Assembly (NCBI RefSeq): GCF_023016085.1
Contig: NZ_JALKBF010000001.1
Location: 1,550,001-1,614,000, forward strand
Direction of reading: 5' to 3'
DNA from: Aliiroseovarius sp. F47248L
GTDB taxonomy: Bacteria; Pseudomonadota; Alphaproteobacteria; Rhodobacterales; Rhodobacteraceae
Length of the DNA: 64,000 nt
The position numbers were made by a program, and so were the translations under genes. The notes under the pieces were generated by a model, which had not been told where the DNA came from, did no database searches, and saw nothing but the letters and a program-made list of their open reading frames with translations. Shown here in pieces: positions 63,385 to 64,000 of the stretch (positions are counted from its first letter, which is position 1; each line of letters starts with the position of its first letter).

Positions 63385-63499
63385 GGATCGCCTCCTTCGC
63401 CAAACCATCAATGGTTTAGTGAAATAGTAACACACCCCTGGAAGCGTATCCAAAATCGTCTGAATGCATGCTGAAAGCGTCGCGGAGTCCACACTGATG

Positions 63500-63537
63500 C
63501 GGAAAAAGAAACGGCCTGCCGATTGGCAGGCCGTTTC
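63500..63537 (-). terminator. Intrinsic terminator after acpP
   Basis: ACGGCCTGCC-aatc-GGCAGGCCGT forms a perfect 10-bp stem on the minus strand, followed by TTCTTTTTCC, 24 nt after the acpP stop. Confidence 0.85.
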
Positions 63538-63560
63538 AGGAATTAGAAAGTCTCGAAACC

Positions 63561-63794
63561 TTACACGGCTTCCGAGATGAATTTCACGGCGTCGCCGAAG
63601 GTTTGAATGGTCTCGGCAGCGTCATCCGGAATTTCAATGCCGAACTCTTCTTCAAAGGCCATGACCAGTTCAACGGTGTCCAGGCTGTCTGCGCCAAGGT
63701 CGTCAATGAACGAGGCCGATTCCGTTACCTTGTCCTCTTCAACACCCAGGTGCTCAACAACGATTTTCTTCACGCGATCTGCGACGTCGCTCAT
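63561..63794 (-). CDS. acpP: Acyl carrier protein
   Basis: A 77-aa acidic four-helix protein that carries growing acyl chains on phosphopantetheine attached to S37 in [18 protein letters not shown]. Length and sequence are typical of primary fatty-acid ACP. CGTGAGGATTTATC precedes the ATG. It is followed by a strong terminator, then the HisA-like gene and fabF on the same strand, so fabF probably has its own promoter. Confidence 0.97.
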   Translation of the reverse strand: MSDVADRVKKIVVEHLGVEEDKVTESASFIDDLGADSLDTVELVMAFEEEFGIEIPDDAAETIQTFGDAVKFISEAV

Positions 63795-63921
63795 GATAAA
63801 TCCTCACGTATTTTCAGGCACATGGCCTTTTTCGGTAGACCCGGGATGGGCCATTTAGTTTTCAGCGTGTTACGCCAATATCCCCCACCCCGAAAGGTAT
63901 GTTGGAGAAAAACATGCGCCG

Positions 63922-63949
63922 CCTATAGCACATCACATTAGATAGGCAA
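63922..63949 (-). promoter_or_regulatory. Candidate acpP promoter
   Basis: On the minus strand TTGCCT (63944-63949), 16 nt, TATAGG (63922-63927), giving a leader of about 120 nt. An alternative TTGAAG...TATCTA pair lies just upstream. Position and composition suit the highly expressed acpP gene. Confidence 0.35.
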
Positions 63950-64000
63950 ACGCTTTAGACCTTCAATAGGCCGGGCGGTCAAGCGCTTCCAGCCTGACCA

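Overview
The window is a segment of an alphaproteobacterial chromosome, almost certainly Rhodobacteraceae (roseobacter group). The evidence is a complete, intact Rhodobacterales gene transfer agent (GTA) cluster placed between fabF-mltG and cysE, aerobic cobaltochelatase subunits cobS-cobT next to bolA and a DnaJ-like gene, a pyruvate dehydrogenase E1-beta that carries its own lipoyl domain, Hint-domain secreted proteins, and a dispersed intergenic repeat. No rRNA, tRNA, CRISPR array, integrase or insertion sequence was recognised.

Layout. 0-5.8 kb: start of a TadE/TadG-type pilus protein (cut by the left edge), an amino-acid dehydrogenase of the Glu/Leu/Phe/Val family, an AMIN-domain cell-wall amidase, a DsbA-like oxidoreductase and a class I/II aminotransferase. 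6-16 kb: an RTX-Hint secreted protein, a membrane-anchored cytochrome c, a class I glutamine amidotransferase, a GlcG-like protein, malate synthase G, aminopeptidase N, a PACE efflux pump and a small SLT-type lytic enzyme. 16-24.9 kb: gatB, a DUF4177 protein, bolA, a DnaJ-like protein, cobS, cobT, an aminopeptidase P and a DUF427 protein. 24.9-34.5 kb: anmK/tyrS (divergent), an aminotransferase, a PpiD-like foldase followed by trpE, a DUF3179 protein and two overlapping cyclophilins. 34.6-43.6 kb: pgk, a 41-aa ORF coupled to hemP, class I aldolase, a lamin-tail-Hint protein, ftsB, then pdhA-VOC-pdhB-pdhC. 43.7-45.5 kb: a frameshifted carboxymuconolactone decarboxylase pseudogene, cysE and a DksA-like protein lacking one zinc ligand.

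45.5-59.8 kb (minus strand): the GTA structural operon in canonical order. It runs from small and large terminase, portal, prohead protease and capsid through adaptor, stopper, tail terminator, tail tube, gp10, tail chaperone and tape measure to distal tail, hub, NlpC/P60 peptidase, the 1307-aa megatron and a small 3' gene. All frames are open and most junctions overlap by 1-4 nt, suggesting a functional particle that moves host DNA. Upstream of the first gene is a consensus-like sigma-70 promoter (TTGACA, 17 nt, TAACTT) followed within about 50 nt by a 12-bp GC-rich hairpin with a U6 tract, before the first GTA start codon. This looks like a built-in attenuator or a short RNA gene and is the most interesting unexplained element here.

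60-64 kb (minus strand): mltG, fabF, a HisA paralogue with the first catalytic Asp changed to Glu, and acpP. This is the fatty-acid/cell-wall housekeeping block next to which the GTA sits.
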